DNA of 64,000 bases from Vibrio hepatarius (lineage in GTDB: Bacteria > Pseudomonadota > Gammaproteobacteria > Enterobacterales > Vibrionaceae), in contig NZ_JAHKPM010000025.1 of the NCBI RefSeq assembly GCF_018860525.1, positions 47,147 to 111,146 on the forward strand, written 5' to 3'. The first letter of the stretch is position 1. The number at the start of each line of letters is the position of its first letter. The position numbers and the translations under genes are program-made. The notes beneath the pieces were generated by a model that searched no databases, was not told where the DNA came from, and saw nothing but the letters and a program-made list of their open reading frames with translations. This document shows positions 19,046 to 29,495 of this stretch, in pieces.

Positions 19046-19792
19046 TTAAATAGTAAATACCTGATAATCTTGAAGCTGTGGGATTATCTGATGCAGTTCT
19101 TTTTCTTCTTGGGCAAGATCATCCAAAGAGTCACAAAACTCTTGGCTTTGCTTCTCTACTTCTCCAGCATGCTTTTTGAGTCGAGTCGCTATCCGCTCCT
19201 TAAGCTCACTCATAGTTTCAGCCATTTGAGTCAGGTTAATCCCATCTTCAGCTTTCATTTTCTCAGACATCGCCGTGAAAGCACTCGATATAAACTCTTG
19301 ATTAAAAAGTTTTTTTGCATTTTCAAAGTCTTGAGACCAAGTTTCGCTTAAAGACGAAAAAGTATCTGCTGGTAGAATTAAATCTCCTTCTTTGTAGTAC
19401 CTTTGTTCAATGTCGGCGTAGAACTCTTGCATCGATGCTTTAACACTTTCAAACGCATCTGGCGCATCAAAACTTCTACCTACATCATCTATGATATCGT
19501 TTGCAAGCGTGAGTCCATCACGAGCAATTTTTTTCGCGCGCGGAAGGTAGTCATTCAAATGAGCACGATAGTCTGAGATTGCCTGTTTTTGTTCAGGCTC
19601 TAGAACCACTTCCTTCCCTTCAATCAACAGTCTGTTATCCGAATCAACCACTGCTGTATTACCACTTTCCTGATGAATCTCTAGCCTCTCGCCATTTAGC
19701 TTAATATCGCTTTTTAAGTCGACTTTACATTGAGCAGCATTGACTTGGCTCACCATAATCAGCAGAGGTATCGTCAAAAACACTTGTTTCAT
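19046..19792 (-). CDS. YggN family (DUF2884) periplasmic protein
   Basis: 248 residues from the ATG at 19792, giving a clear signal peptide MKQVFLTIPLLIMVSQVNA cleaved before AQC. A longer frame to 19831 only adds residues in front of it. The mature part is helical and highly charged, with two cysteines (about C22 and C222) that could form a disulfide; LNGERLEIHQ, LIEGKEV and ISDYRAHLNDYLP match the YggN family. Function is unknown. It follows the Gre-like gene in the same direction. Confidence 0.82.
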   Translation of the reverse strand: MKQVFLTIPLLIMVSQVNAAQCKVDLKSDIKLNGERLEIHQESGNTAVVDSDNRLLIEGKEVVLEPEQKQAISDYRAHLNDYLPRAKKIARDGLTLANDIIDDVGRSFDAPDAFESVKASMQEFYADIEQRYYKEGDLILPADTFSSLSETWSQDFENAKKLFNQEFISSAFTAMSEKMKAEDGINLTQMAETMSELKERIATRLKKHAGEVEKQSQEFCDSLDDLAQEEKELHQIIPQLQDYQVFTI

Positions 19793-19849
19793 TTTTATCT
19801 CGCTTTGTTGAATACTTCCAAACCGTATCAAACAATTTGCCGCCTTGCG

Positions 19850-20326
19850 TCAAATTATTGTATCGATTTGATAACTAAAACTTGCTTGGCCCACTTTATA
19901 TTCAGCTTCATCACCGATAGATTTACCTTTTAGCGCCTGCCCAAGGGGAGAATTTAATGTCACTAGCATCACTCGTTGCTGCTGATAATCTACTTTTAAA
20001 CCTCCCGCACATGGTGCTACAAAAAACCACTTAGGCTCATCATTGTCATCCAAAAGGCCAACCAAACTCCCAAGTGTCACAACTTCACTCTTTTGAGGTA
20101 ACTGCAATTGTTTCATCTGGCTAAGCTCACGCTCACACTCTTCAACCCGCATAGCTTGGCCATGAGCTAAGTAAGAAGCTTCTAAAGCTAAAGTATCGTA
20201 TTTATGCTCAGGAACCGTTTGTTCATCGGTTGCCGATTCAATCGCTCTTTGCGTCGCACTATGTGCTATAGACAAAGAATTCTCCATCTCTAGTAATATT
20301 GCTTGCCGTAGCTCAAACTTATTCAT
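19850..20326 (-). CDS. GreA/GreB-related protein with C-terminal Gre-like domain
   Basis: 158 residues from the ATG at 20326 (MNKFELRQAILLEMENSL); a TTG eight codons upstream is possible. The N-terminal ~80 residues form charged helices, and the C-terminal part ends LVTLNSPLGQALKGKSIGDEAEYKVG, similar to the Gre FKBP-like domain that docks in the polymerase secondary channel. The acidic tip that drives transcript cleavage in GreA/B is not obvious, so it may modulate polymerase without cleavage. Divergent from the RecQ-like gene with 76 nt between them. Confidence 0.72.
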   Translation of the reverse strand: MNKFELRQAILLEMENSLSIAHSATQRAIESATDEQTVPEHKYDTLALEASYLAHGQAMRVEECERELSQMKQLQLPQKSEVVTLGSLVGLLDDNDEPKWFFVAPCAGGLKVDYQQQRVMLVTLNSPLGQALKGKSIGDEAEYKVGQASFSYQIDTII

Positions 20327-20402
20327 ACTAAAACCATGTTCCTCAGCCAATATTCTCTCTAGAATACTATCTCAAGCACCATCCTCATACTGGTAATGGA
20401 AA

Positions 20403-22358
20403 ATGCAGACTTCAAATACTCAAGAAATCATTTATACATGTTTGCAACAACGTTTTGGTTTTGAACAACTTAGGGAAGGCCAATATCAAGTCATTGAAAA
20501 GGTCTTAAACGGTAAGTCATGTGCTGCTATCTTTCCCACCGGCTCAGGAAAATCACTATGCTATCAGCTTTCGGCTTTATGCCTTCCTCATCTCACGCTA
20601 GTGATCTCGCCATTACTAGCCCTTATGAAAGATCAATTGTCATTTTTACACAATAAAGGAATCGAAGCCGCTTCACTCCATTCAGGTCAAAGTAAGCAAG
20701 AAATTCAAACAACAATGAACAATGTGCAAAATGGAGAGGTTAACATTTTGATGGTCTCCGTTGAAAGACTGAAAAACGAGCGCTTTCGCCAATTTTTGTC
20801 ACAACAAAGCATCTCATTATTGGTGGTCGACGAGGCACATTGCATTTCAGAGTGGGGGCATAACTTTCGTCCTGATTATTTAAAGCTCCCCCAAATACAG
20901 CAGGAACTTTCTATACCTCAGGTATTGCTCTTAACCGCAACAGCAACACAAGCTGTGTTAAACGATATGGGCCATAAGTTTAATATTGATAAGGACGATA
21001 TTACTGTCACTGGGTTTTATCGCCACAATCTAGATATTTCAATCCTTCCGTGTTCAGTTGAAGAAAAAAAATCTGCATTACTTTCTATTATTAATCAAAA
21101 GCCTAAGCTAACTACTATTGTTTACGTTACCCAACAAAATACCGCTGAGATAATTTCCAAGCTGTTGATCTCTGAGGGAATTGATACCATGGCATATCAT
21201 GCTGGCCTAAAAAGTCATCAACGAGAAAATATCCAACACAAGTTTATGTCAGGTCAAACCAACTGCATCGTTGCAACCATTGCTTTTGGGATGGGGGTGG
21301 ATAAATCAGATATTCGCCGAGTGATTCATTTTGATTTACCGAAGTCGATTGAAAATTATGCTCAGGAAATCGGCCGTGCTGGTCGAGATGGACACCCCTC
21401 GCAATGCCTATTACTGGCAAATGAAGAAGGAGTTTGTACACTAGAAAACTATATTTTTGGCGATACGCCTGAATATACAGAAATCCTCGACGTGATACAG
21501 CAAGCTACTTCATCAATACCTCAATGGGAAGTCGTCATTTCACGACTTTCAAACCAAAGCAACATTCGACAACTACCACTCAAAACCTTGCTAGTCTATA
21601 TGGAATTGCAAGAGGTTATCAGTGCTCAATATATCTACTTCGCAGAATATCGATTTAAATTTCTGGTACCACAAAGTGAAATAATAACGCAATTTAATGG
21701 TGAAAGACGCGTATTTACTCAAGCGCTATTTGATAGTACTTCAAAAGCTAAAATATGGTGTCAGGTTGACTTTGACGAACTTTGGCATAACTACCAAGGT
21801 GAACGTAATAGAGCTATTTCCGCCCTCGATTACTTTCACCAGCAAGGTTGGATAGAACTAGAAAGTAAACTAATGACTGAAGTTTACCGAGTTAATGAAA
21901 TCAAAACCTCTCCAGAGCAAATGGCTAATCAACTATCAGCCTTATTCAAAAACAAAGAGCACAGCGACATAGATCGTATTCATAATCTATTGCATCTATT
22001 TAAATCCAATCAGTGTCTAAATCATGCTCTGGCAAGCTATTTCTCTGATCTAAACGCCCCTAAACAATGCGGTCATTGCAGTGTCTGTCGAGGAGAAACT
22101 AAAGCTTGGCCCGAGAAAACTAATATAATTAATGGTTTAGAAGATATCGGCAGGTGGCTACAGGAACTCGAAAAAGTCTCGACATCATTATCAGATGCCA
22201 TCAAAGCAAAATTTCTTTGTGGTATTACCATTCCATGGTTTACAAAAATAAAAGCGAAGAAGATGGTCGGGTTTGGTGAGCTTAGTAACTATCCATATCA
22301 ACAAGTGCTTAATATGATAGCCTCACAAAATGATGTTCAGAAAAAGCTTAATTGCTGA
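20403..22358 (+). CDS. RecQ-family ATP-dependent DNA helicase
   Basis: 651 residues. Helicase motifs in order: REGQYQVI, Walker A PTGSGKSLCYQL (about 40-51), ISPLLALMKDQ, DEAHCISEWGHNFRPDY (DEAH box), LLTATAT, IVYVTQQNTAE, AFGMGVDKSDIRRVIHFDLPKS and QEIGRAGRDG. A zinc-site-like CGHCSVC lies near residues 556-562. The C-terminus differs from E. coli RecQ and shows no clear HRDC domain, so it is a RecQ paralogue rather than RecQ itself. It overlaps the convergent dinB end by 22 bp. Confidence 0.93.
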   Translation: MQTSNTQEIIYTCLQQRFGFEQLREGQYQVIEKVLNGKSCAAIFPTGSGKSLCYQLSALCLPHLTLVISPLLALMKDQLSFLHNKGIEAASLHSGQSKQEIQTTMNNVQNGEVNILMVSVERLKNERFRQFLSQQSISLLVVDEAHCISEWGHNFRPDYLKLPQIQQELSIPQVLLLTATATQAVLNDMGHKFNIDKDDITVTGFYRHNLDISILPCSVEEKKSALLSIINQKPKLTTIVYVTQQNTAEIISKLLISEGIDTMAYHAGLKSHQRENIQHKFMSGQTNCIVATIAFGMGVDKSDIRRVIHFDLPKSIENYAQEIGRAGRDGHPSQCLLLANEEGVCTLENYIFGDTPEYTEILDVIQQATSSIPQWEVVISRLSNQSNIRQLPLKTLLVYMELQEVISAQYIYFAEYRFKFLVPQSEIITQFNGERRVFTQALFDSTSKAKIWCQVDFDELWHNYQGERNRAISALDYFHQQGWIELESKLMTEVYRVNEIKTSPEQMANQLSALFKNKEHSDIDRIHNLLHLFKSNQCLNHALASYFSDLNAPKQCGHCSVCRGETKAWPEKTNIINGLEDIGRWLQELEKVSTSLSDAIKAKFLCGITIPWFTKIKAKKMVGFGELSNYPYQQVLNMIASQNDVQKKLNC

Positions 22359-23404
22359 TTGTCTTCTTCCGGTTTGAGCATAACACTCAAGCCTAACAAG
22401 CGAATCTCTCTGCCCTTTTGTCGCTTAAGAATGTCCCGAAGTAGTACTTTAAAATAGCCTAGATCTAACTCTGGGTGAATATGCTCAATAGTTGTCTGCT
22501 GAAAATCTGCAAACTTCACCTTAACACTTTGTTTTAATATTGATTTTTCTTGGGATACTTTTGCCAGCCTAATTTCAAGTTGAGGAAATAATTTATTCTC
22601 AATCACATGCCAACACTGCTCAAAAGTCATAATGTTTTGACTAAATGTACTTTCAACTCCTACAGATTTTCGCTCACGCTCGACCACTACAGGACGATTA
22701 TCAATACCATGACTTTTACTCCATAACGCAGCACCGAGGCGACCAAAATCTAAAAGCAAGCTACGATAATCACTCTTTTTAACATCCAAACACGTAAACA
22801 AGCCTGCTTTGTGCAATTTGCCCAAACTTACTCGACCAACTCCAGGGATTTTTTCTAGTGGAAGCTTGTCTACTTCTAGCTGTAAACGACTTGGCGAAAT
22901 CACATATTGACCATTTGGCTTATTTAAATCTGAAGCAACCTTGGCTAAGAATTTAATTGGAGCAACACCCGCTGATGCAGTAAGGTTTAACTCCTGAAAA
23001 ATATCATTTCGAATAGCTTGTGCTATTAAAGTCGCAGAACCTTGATATAATTGGCATTCCGTCACATCTAAGTACGCTTCATCTAAAGACAAAGGCTCAA
23101 TAAGAGACGTATAACGAGAAAAAATACCTCGAATATGCTGGGAGATTTGCTTGTACTCCGGCATACGACCAGGCACTACGATAAGGCTCGGGCATAACTT
23201 AAGTGCTTTCCCTGTTGGCATTGCACTTCTAATACCGTATTTTCGCGCTTCATAATTACAGGTACTTATCACCCCTCTTTGCTTTTCACGCCCCCCGACG
23301 GCTAAAGGTCGGTCACGATAGCTTGGATTATCACGCATCTCAACCGCAGCATAAAAGCAATCCATATCAATATGGATAATTTTTCTTACCCTAGTTTGAT
23401 CCAT
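22337..23404 (-). CDS. dinB: DNA polymerase IV
   Basis: 355-residue Y-family polymerase. Motifs: KIIHIDMDCFYAAVEMRDNP (catalytic Asp), YEARKYGIRSAMPTGKAL, SLDEAYLDVT (catalytic acidic pair), GVAPIKFLAKVASDLNKPNGQ and KIPGVGRVSLGKL. The extreme C-terminus QQLSFF resembles a beta-clamp binding motif. It performs error-prone translesion synthesis. I use the ATG at 23404; one three codons upstream is possible. A LexA box lies just upstream. Confidence 0.96.
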   Translation of the reverse strand: MDQTRVRKIIHIDMDCFYAAVEMRDNPSYRDRPLAVGGREKQRGVISTCNYEARKYGIRSAMPTGKALKLCPSLIVVPGRMPEYKQISQHIRGIFSRYTSLIEPLSLDEAYLDVTECQLYQGSATLIAQAIRNDIFQELNLTASAGVAPIKFLAKVASDLNKPNGQYVISPSRLQLEVDKLPLEKIPGVGRVSLGKLHKAGLFTCLDVKKSDYRSLLLDFGRLGAALWSKSHGIDNRPVVVERERKSVGVESTFSQNIMTFEQCWHVIENKLFPQLEIRLAKVSQEKSILKQSVKVKFADFQQTTIEHIHPELDLGYFKVLLRDILKRQKGREIRLLGLSVMLKPEEDNQQLSFF

Positions 23405-23417
23405 AAACAACAACGAA

Positions 23418-23437
23418 TACTGTATAAAAAACCAGTA
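23418..23437 (-). promoter_or_regulatory. LexA (SOS) box of dinB
   Basis: A 20-base near-palindrome with TACTG at one end and CAGTA at the other; the plus strand reads CTGT-N8-CCAG, one mismatch from CTGT-N8-ACAG. Its AT-rich core and position 14 nt upstream of the dinB ATG fit LexA control, as known for dinB elsewhere. Confidence 0.78.
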
Positions 23438-23562
23438 TAATAATTATTCGCTTTAACGCCAAGGATAAATTACAGTTTTGCTTTCAGATAATCGCTTTAG
23501 GCTAAGTAGGAAACTCAGCTATTACTTGAGAAAATCTAAATGGATTTTATGTAGATGATAAA

Positions 23563-23581
23563 GCCCGACATTAAATCGGGC
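23563..23581 (-). terminator. Terminator after nqrM
   Basis: GCCCGA pairs with TCGGGC around a seven-base loop, about 10 nt after the nqrM stop in the minus direction, followed by TTTATC. Probably ends the nqr-apbE-nqrM transcription unit. Confidence 0.65.
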
Positions 23582-23591
23582 CTATAGAATA

Positions 23592-23825
23592 CTATGCAAT
23601 ACGGTCGTTTTCCCACGCGGCAAGCTTTTCTGCCCTGAGAGCCTCTCTTGCTTCACGTTTCTTACGTGCATCACAAGGCTCTGGACAATTACATACTTTA
23701 TCCACTCCAACAGCGCCAAGCCCACCACAGCTTCCTTTTACCACTTTCTTTTGGAAAATGTAGCCTACAGACATAGCGGCGATAAAGGCAATAAAAACAC
23801 CAAAGGTGATCAGAAATGTATTCAT
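23592..23825 (-). CDS. nqrM: Na+-NQR maturation protein NqrM
   Basis: 77 residues: one N-terminal membrane helix (about 4-24), then a cysteine cluster at C33, C45, C47 and C51 (CGGLG and CNCPEPC) and a charged tail. NqrM is required to insert the iron centre between NqrD and NqrE in Vibrio, and the four cysteines are the conserved ones. Encoded right after apbE, as usual. Confidence 0.93.
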   Translation of the reverse strand: MNTFLITFGVFIAFIAAMSVGYIFQKKVVKGSCGGLGAVGVDKVCNCPEPCDARKKREAREALRAEKLAAWENDRIA

Positions 23826-23845
23826 AACAACATACTCACTAACTA

Positions 23846-24850
23846 TTATTTATTAATATATGGCTTATACGCTTCCGATGCCAGTTCTATATACCCATCA
23901 CTCGATTTTACAATCATAATCACAGGAATATTGTTTTCGTTGGCTATCTTCATACCCTGTTCCTCGCCCAGAACCATCAAACCCGTAGCGAGACCATCAG
24001 CCGTCATAGAAGACTTATCGAGTACTGTAACTGAAACGACTTTGTGATTGATGGGCTTCCCAGTCGCAGGATTAATAATATGGGAATATCTTATCCCATC
24101 TCTTTCAAAATAATTTCGATAGTCACCTGATGTTGCGATTGCCATATCACCTGGCTCAATAATTTCCTGTATTGCGCGCTCATCTACCGTTGGTTTTTCA
24201 ATCGCAACTCGCCATTTTACACCTTCTCGATTTAAGCCTTTAAGGCGCATTTCGCCTCCAACTTCGACCATATAATTCTCAATCCCTTGTGACTGTATAT
24301 AATCGGCAACAACATCAACACCCCAACCTTTCGCTATCGTGGAAAGGTCAATATATAGATTGGGAATATCCTTTGAGAGCGCATTACCATTAACACTTAA
24401 GTGTTGAATACCTGTTACCGCTCTGCGCTTTTCAAGCTCACTATCACTCGGCACCACTTCTGGACGAGCTTCAGGCCCAAAGCCCCATAAGTTAACTAAA
24501 GGCCCGACTGTCACATCCAAAGCCCCTAATGTTAGACCATTAAGACGAACAGCTTCTTTCACCACAGTTACGGTTTGTGGTGATACTTCAAAAGGCTGTG
24601 AGCTCTTATTTTGATTAAAACGACTCAATTCAGAATCGCTACGATAAGTCGACATCTGATCATTAACTTGCTCCAGTAAGCGATCTATCTCTTTCTGTAA
24701 CACATCTGGAGAGGGCTGTTCCTGGGAGACAATATACTTGATATTGTACGTTGTCCCCATAGTGAGGCCACTGAGATAAATTTGGTCAATTGGTTTTTCG
24801 CAACCAACAATAACGAAGAGAGAAGCAAATACAACAAGCCATTTTTTCAC
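23846..24850 (-). CDS. apbE: FAD:protein FMN transferase ApbE (lipoprotein)
   Basis: 334 residues from the GTG at 24850, which has AAAGGA upstream and yields a lipoprotein signal ending VIVGC (Cys18). Motifs: SGLTMGTTYNIKY, YRSDSELSRFN, DLSTIAKGWGVD, VEVGGEMRLKG, AIATSGDYRNYFERDG and HIINPATGKPI. It attaches FMN to threonine in the SGAT motifs of NqrB and NqrC at the periplasmic face. It lies downstream of nqrF, but a strong terminator stands between. Confidence 0.95.
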   Translation of the reverse strand: MKKWLVVFASLFVIVGCEKPIDQIYLSGLTMGTTYNIKYIVSQEQPSPDVLQKEIDRLLEQVNDQMSTYRSDSELSRFNQNKSSQPFEVSPQTVTVVKEAVRLNGLTLGALDVTVGPLVNLWGFGPEARPEVVPSDSELEKRRAVTGIQHLSVNGNALSKDIPNLYIDLSTIAKGWGVDVVADYIQSQGIENYMVEVGGEMRLKGLNREGVKWRVAIEKPTVDERAIQEIIEPGDMAIATSGDYRNYFERDGIRYSHIINPATGKPINHKVVSVTVLDKSSMTADGLATGLMVLGEEQGMKIANENNIPVIMIVKSSDGYIELASEAYKPYINK

Positions 24851-24945
24851 TTGTTTGATTCCTTTTGAGTAAATGGGAATAGCACATGAACCTTCAGTGA
24901 GTTCATCTTCTATCACCACTTAAAGTTTTAACCGTAGAAAAAACA

Positions 24946-24971
24946 ATGGCTGACCTTACAAGGTCAGCCAT
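24946..24971 (-). terminator. Strong terminator between nqrF and apbE
   Basis: TGGCTGACCT at 24947-24956 pairs perfectly with AGGTCAGCCA at 24961-24970 and in the minus direction is followed by TTGTTTTTTCT. It lies about 20 nt past the nqrF stop and should lower apbE-nqrM expression relative to nqrA-F. Confidence 0.88.
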
Positions 24972-24992
24972 ATTTATCAAAGACTTAAAGTA

Positions 24993-26216
24993 TTAACCAC
25001 CAAAGTCATCGAGTAGGATGTTTTCATCTTCAACACCAAGATCTTTTAGCATACCGATAACAGCAGCATTCATCATAGGTGGACCACACATGTAGTACTC
25101 ACAATCTTCAGGCGCGTCGTGGTCCTTAAGATAATTTTCATACAATACATTGTGGATAAAGCCAGTATAGCCATCCCAATTGTCTTCAGGCATTGGATCA
25201 GATAAAGCACAGTGCCAAACGAAATTGTCGTTCTCTGCTTGCAATCCATCAAAGTCTTCTACGTAGAACATTTCTCGCTTAGAACGAGCGCCATACCAGA
25301 AAGACATTTTACGTGAAGAGTTGAGACGCTTAAGTTGGTCAAAGATATGAGAACGCATCGGAGCCATACCAGCACCCCCACCAACGAATACCATTTCATT
25401 TTCAGTATCTTTGGCAAAGAACTCACCAAATGGCCCTGAAATAGTACACTTATCGCCATCTTTCAGTGACCAGATGTATGAAGACATAATACCAGGTGCT
25501 ACCTCTGGATTATTCGGCGGAGGCGTAGCTATACGAACGTTCAGCATGATAATGCCTTCTTCTTCCGGATAGTTTGCCATAGAATAAGCACGGATGGTCT
25601 CATCGTTAACTTTAGACTCATAACGGAACAAATTAAATTTGTCCCAGTCTTCACGATATTCATCTGGAACATCGAAATCTGCGTATTTGATGTGATGAAC
25701 AGGCGCTTCAATCTGAATGTATCCACCAGCGCGGAAAGGCACTGACTCACCATCAGGGATCTGTAGCTTTAGTTCTTTGATGAAGGTCGCTTTGTTATCA
25801 TTAGATATAACAGAACATTCCCACTTCTTAACACCAAATATTTCTTCAGGAAGCTCAATATCCATGTCAGTTTTCATTGCTACCTGACAGGCTAAACGTT
25901 CACCTTCACGGGCTTCACCTTTTGAAATATGGTCAAGCTCAGTAGGCAAAATGTCACCACCACCTGATTTAATTTTGACACGACACTGACCACATGAGCC
26001 ACCGCCACCACAAGCAGAAGAAACGAATACACCAGCACCAGCTAGAGCACTCAGAAGTTTACTTCCTGGTTGTGTAACGATTGCCAAAGAAGGGTCATCG
26101 TTAACAGAAATTGTAATGTCACCAGTCGGTACAAGCTTAGACTTAGCGAATAAAATCACTAGTACTAACGCCAGCACAATCAGAGTAAACATCACTACGC
26201 CAAGAATAATGTCCAT
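24993..26216 (-). CDS. nqrF: Na+-translocating NADH:quinone reductase subunit F
   Basis: 407 residues. One N-terminal membrane helix, then a ferredoxin-like 2Fe-2S domain with [14 protein letters not shown] (about 69-82) and a further cysteine near 111, then an FAD domain ([11 protein letters not shown]) and an NADH domain ([23 protein letters not shown]). It is the electron entry subunit of the sodium pump. Last of the six structural genes. Confidence 0.98.
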   Translation of the reverse strand: MDIILGVVMFTLIVLALVLVILFAKSKLVPTGDITISVNDDPSLAIVTQPGSKLLSALAGAGVFVSSACGGGGSCGQCRVKIKSGGGDILPTELDHISKGEAREGERLACQVAMKTDMDIELPEEIFGVKKWECSVISNDNKATFIKELKLQIPDGESVPFRAGGYIQIEAPVHHIKYADFDVPDEYREDWDKFNLFRYESKVNDETIRAYSMANYPEEEGIIMLNVRIATPPPNNPEVAPGIMSSYIWSLKDGDKCTISGPFGEFFAKDTENEMVFVGGGAGMAPMRSHIFDQLKRLNSSRKMSFWYGARSKREMFYVEDFDGLQAENDNFVWHCALSDPMPEDNWDGYTGFIHNVLYENYLKDHDAPEDCEYYMCGPPMMNAAVIGMLKDLGVEDENILLDDFGG

Positions 26217-26249
26217 TGACTATTCCTTAATTGTTGCGGTCTACCCGAC

Positions 26250-26846
26250 TTACAGTTGAACACCAGAGAAAGACATAAAGCCTAGCGCCATAAGACCTAC
26301 TGAGATAAACGTAATTCCTAAGCCACGTAAGCCTGGAGGTACGTCTGAGTACTTCATCTTTTCTCGGATACCTGCAAGAGCGACAATCGCTAACATCCAG
26401 CCCACACCTGAACCGAAACCATAAACAACTGATTCAGCAAAGTTATAGTCACGTTGCACCATGAAAGACACACCACCAAAGATCGCACAGTTAACCGTAA
26501 TCAATGGTAGAAAGATACCAAGCGCATTGTACAGAGGCGGGAAGAAACGGTCCAAAACCATTTCTAAAATCTGTACTAAAGCCGCTATAACACCGATAAA
26601 GGTGATGAAGTTTAGGAAGCTAAGGTCTACCCCCGCAACCAAGGCATTCTCTTTCAACACTAGATTGTATACGAGGTTGTTTACTGGTACTGCAATAGTC
26701 AACACCACAACAACAGCGACACCTAGGCCGAAAGAGGTCTTTACTTTCTTAGATACGGCAAGAAACGTACACATACCCAAGAAGAACGACAAAGCCATGT
26801 TTTCGATAAAAATCGATTTAACTAACAGACTAATGTAATGTTCCAT
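26250..26846 (-). CDS. nqrE: Na+-translocating NADH:quinone reductase subunit E
   Basis: 198 residues, six membrane helices. [34 protein letters not shown] holds the conserved cysteine (C26) of the iron site shared with NqrD, and a second conserved cysteine lies in [11 protein letters not shown] (about residue 120). It forms the membrane core of the pump. Follows nqrD by 7 nt. Confidence 0.98.
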   Translation of the reverse strand: MEHYISLLVKSIFIENMALSFFLGMCTFLAVSKKVKTSFGLGVAVVVVLTIAVPVNNLVYNLVLKENALVAGVDLSFLNFITFIGVIAALVQILEMVLDRFFPPLYNALGIFLPLITVNCAIFGGVSFMVQRDYNFAESVVYGFGSGVGWMLAIVALAGIREKMKYSDVPPGLRGLGITFISVGLMALGFMSFSGVQL

Positions 26847-26853
26847 GACGTTC

Positions 26854-27486
26854 TTACTCCTTCGCTTCTACTTGTTCTGGTTTAAGGATACGAATCGCCC
26901 AAATCAGGAAGCCAATTAAGAAGAATGCAGACGGTGCAAGTAGCATCAGACCATTTGGCTGATACCAACCACCATTGCTCACTAAAGGCAGTACTTCGAT
27001 ACCAAAAAGTTTACCAGAGCCAAATAGCTCACGGAAAAAACCTACAGTAATAAGAACAAAACCGTAGCCTAAACCATTGCCAATACCATCAATAAGAGAA
27101 GGTACTGGAGCAGACTTCATTGCAAATGCTTCAGCACGACCCATTACAATACAGTTGGTAATAATCAGGCCAACAAAGACCGATAACTGCTTAGAGATAT
27201 CGTACAGATAAGCTTTTAGTACTTGGTCTACCACAATAACAAGTGAAGCGATGATTGCCATTTGAACAATGATACGCACACTGTTAGGAATATGATTACG
27301 GATAAGAGAAACAAAGAAGTTAGACATCGCAGTTACAAAGGTCACCGCGATTGTCATAACAAATGCTGTTTCAAGTTTCGTAGTTACTGCAAGCGCAGAA
27401 CATACACCAAGAACTTGTAGCGCAATTGGGTTGTTATCCAATACTGGCGCTAAAATGCTCTTTTTAACGTTTTGTACACTAGACAT
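26854..27486 (-). CDS. nqrD: Na+-translocating NADH:quinone reductase subunit D
   Basis: 210 residues, six membrane helices. Cysteines in LGVCSALAV (about C29) and [14 protein letters not shown] (about C112) are the partners of those in NqrE for the intramembrane iron centre. Its ATG overlaps the nqrC stop by one base. Confidence 0.98.
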   Translation of the reverse strand: MSSVQNVKKSILAPVLDNNPIALQVLGVCSALAVTTKLETAFVMTIAVTFVTAMSNFFVSLIRNHIPNSVRIIVQMAIIASLVIVVDQVLKAYLYDISKQLSVFVGLIITNCIVMGRAEAFAMKSAPVPSLIDGIGNGLGYGFVLITVGFFRELFGSGKLFGIEVLPLVSNGGWYQPNGLMLLAPSAFFLIGFLIWAIRILKPEQVEAKE

Positions 27487-28256
27487 TAGTTCAGACCTCC
27501 GTCACGAACTTTTGCTAGGAACGGGCCAAAGCCCATGTCACCTAACCAGAAGTCAAATGTGTGTTGAACGCCATTACTGGTCAGTGTTGCACCAGATAAA
27601 CCATCAACACCATGCTCTGAGCCTGCTGGCGCACCACCTTTAACGACTTTGATAGCAGGTTTGTGATTTTCATCGAACAATTTCTTGCCAACCCACTGAG
27701 CTGTCCATGAAGGATTCTCAACTTCACCACCAAGTCCAGGTGTTTCACCTTGCTCATAGTAAGTAATACCTGAGACTGTATTGCCATCAGTTTCTACAGC
27801 AACAAATGCATACATCATTGACCATAGACCGTTACCATGAACTGGTAAAATGACCCTAGACACGCTATCACCCTGTTTAACTAAGTAGATAGTACCTACA
27901 TTAGCACGTCGAATGATCTTAGCTTGATCTTCATCAGTTGGTAACTTTGTTGACTTTGCTGGGTCTTTAGCTGCTTTACGCTGATCATATATCGCAGCAT
28001 CACCTTCAACAAAATCACCCGTGTTGAAATCAACTAAACGAGGTTCTATATACTCAGAAAATAAGTCTGGTACATTTTTACCGTCAGTATCAATGCCAGC
28101 AACTTGAATAATTTTCGTTTGCTTATCCAAAGCAGCATTGGCTTTTTGCTGCTCACGTAAGCCCACTGCTGCAGTTGATACTATGATTGAACAAACAAGG
28201 CTCAACCCAATAACAACCCCCAGCGTCTTTTTAATGCTGTCGTTATTACTTGCCAT
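27486..28256 (-). CDS. nqrC: Na+-translocating NADH:quinone reductase subunit C
   Basis: 256 residues from the ATG at 28256 ([18 protein letters not shown]). One N-terminal membrane helix, then a periplasmic FMN-binding domain. The [11 protein letters not shown] motif near residue 222 carries the threonine that receives FMN from ApbE. It relays electrons between the NqrD/E iron centre and NqrB. Starts within the last codons of nqrB. Confidence 0.98.
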   Translation of the reverse strand: MASNNDSIKKTLGVVIGLSLVCSIIVSTAAVGLREQQKANAALDKQTKIIQVAGIDTDGKNVPDLFSEYIEPRLVDFNTGDFVEGDAAIYDQRKAAKDPAKSTKLPTDEDQAKIIRRANVGTIYLVKQGDSVSRVILPVHGNGLWSMMYAFVAVETDGNTVSGITYYEQGETPGLGGEVENPSWTAQWVGKKLFDENHKPAIKVVKGGAPAGSEHGVDGLSGATLTSNGVQHTFDFWLGDMGFGPFLAKVRDGGLN

Positions 28257-29490
28257 AGCGTGCTTGTCTCCGCTTGATGTTCTTTTCAATAACCACATGA
28301 TCGAACAAAGGTGCAAACAAGTTCGCGAATAGAATCGCCAGCATCATACCTTCTGGATAAGCCGGATTCACAACACGAATTAATATACACATCACACCAA
28401 TCAGTCCTCCATACCACCATTTCGCTTTATTAGTAAATGAAGCAGATACAGGATCGGTCGCCATAAAGAACATACCGAATGCAAAACCACCTAAGACTAG
28501 GTGCCAATGCCATGGCATATTAAACATTGGATTAGTGTCTGAACCAACTAGATTAAATATTGTTGCAGCTGCAACCATACCTATCATCACACCAGCAATA
28601 ATACGCCATGAAGCAATTCTCATATAAACGATTACTGCGGCACCAATCATCAGAGCTAGGGTTGATACTTCGCCGATAGAACCGGGAATGTTACCGACAA
28701 AAGCGTCCATCCAAGTGATCGGGGTACCTGTTACCGTATTGACTAGCGCACCGTTACCACCTTGTGCCCACTGGCTCAGAGCCGTAGCACCAGAGAAACC
28801 ATCAGCAGCTGTCCATACTACGTCACCTGAAATTTGAGCAGGGTAAGCAAAGAACAGGAATGCGCGGCCAGCTAATGCAGGGTTTAAGAAGTTACGACCT
28901 GTACCACCAAATATCTCTTTAGCGACCACGACACCAAACGTGATGCCTAAGGCTGCCTGCCAAAGAGGAAGTGTAGGTGGAACAATTAATGCGAATAAGA
29001 TAGAAGTGACAAAGAAACCTTCGTTAACTTCATGCTTACGCACCATACAGAACAGTACTTCCCAGAAACCACCAACGATAAAGACAGTCGCATAAATAGG
29101 TAGGAAATATGTCGCTCCCAGCAGTAATTTACTGCCCCATCCGGCATCGGCCGCAAGAGAACCACCCAACATTTCTGTTAACCAGTAATGCCAATTACCG
29201 GCAACAATCGAAGAAAATTGATCGCCAGCATACATATGGTTAAGCGCGACAATAGCTTGGCCACCAGCGTTATACATTCCCCAGAACATCGCAGGGAATA
29301 CCGCCAACCAAACCATAATCATGATACGCTTTAAGTCAACACTGTCACGAACATGCGAACTCTTCTTAGTGATTAAACCTGGCGTGTAGAATACCGTCGC
29401 AACAGCTTCGTACAGTGCAAACCATTTTTCATGTTTACCACCAGGTTCAAAATGATGTTCAATGTCTTCAAGATACTTTTTAAGAGCCAT
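28246..29490 (-). CDS. nqrB: Na+-translocating NADH:quinone reductase subunit B
   Basis: 414 residues from [19 protein letters not shown] at 29490. About ten membrane helices. The [11 protein letters not shown] motif near residue 233 contains the FMN-bearing threonine; residues nearby also bind riboflavin and line the sodium path. It overlaps nqrC by 11 nt and lies 5 nt from nqrA. Confidence 0.98.
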   Translation of the reverse strand: MALKKYLEDIEHHFEPGGKHEKWFALYEAVATVFYTPGLITKKSSHVRDSVDLKRIMIMVWLAVFPAMFWGMYNAGGQAIVALNHMYAGDQFSSIVAGNWHYWLTEMLGGSLAADAGWGSKLLLGATYFLPIYATVFIVGGFWEVLFCMVRKHEVNEGFFVTSILFALIVPPTLPLWQAALGITFGVVVAKEIFGGTGRNFLNPALAGRAFLFFAYPAQISGDVVWTAADGFSGATALSQWAQGGNGALVNTVTGTPITWMDAFVGNIPGSIGEVSTLALMIGAAVIVYMRIASWRIIAGVMIGMVAAATIFNLVGSDTNPMFNMPWHWHLVLGGFAFGMFFMATDPVSASFTNKAKWWYGGLIGVMCILIRVVNPAYPEGMMLAILFANLFAPLFDHVVIEKNIKRRQARYGK

Positions 29491-29495
29491 GAAAA

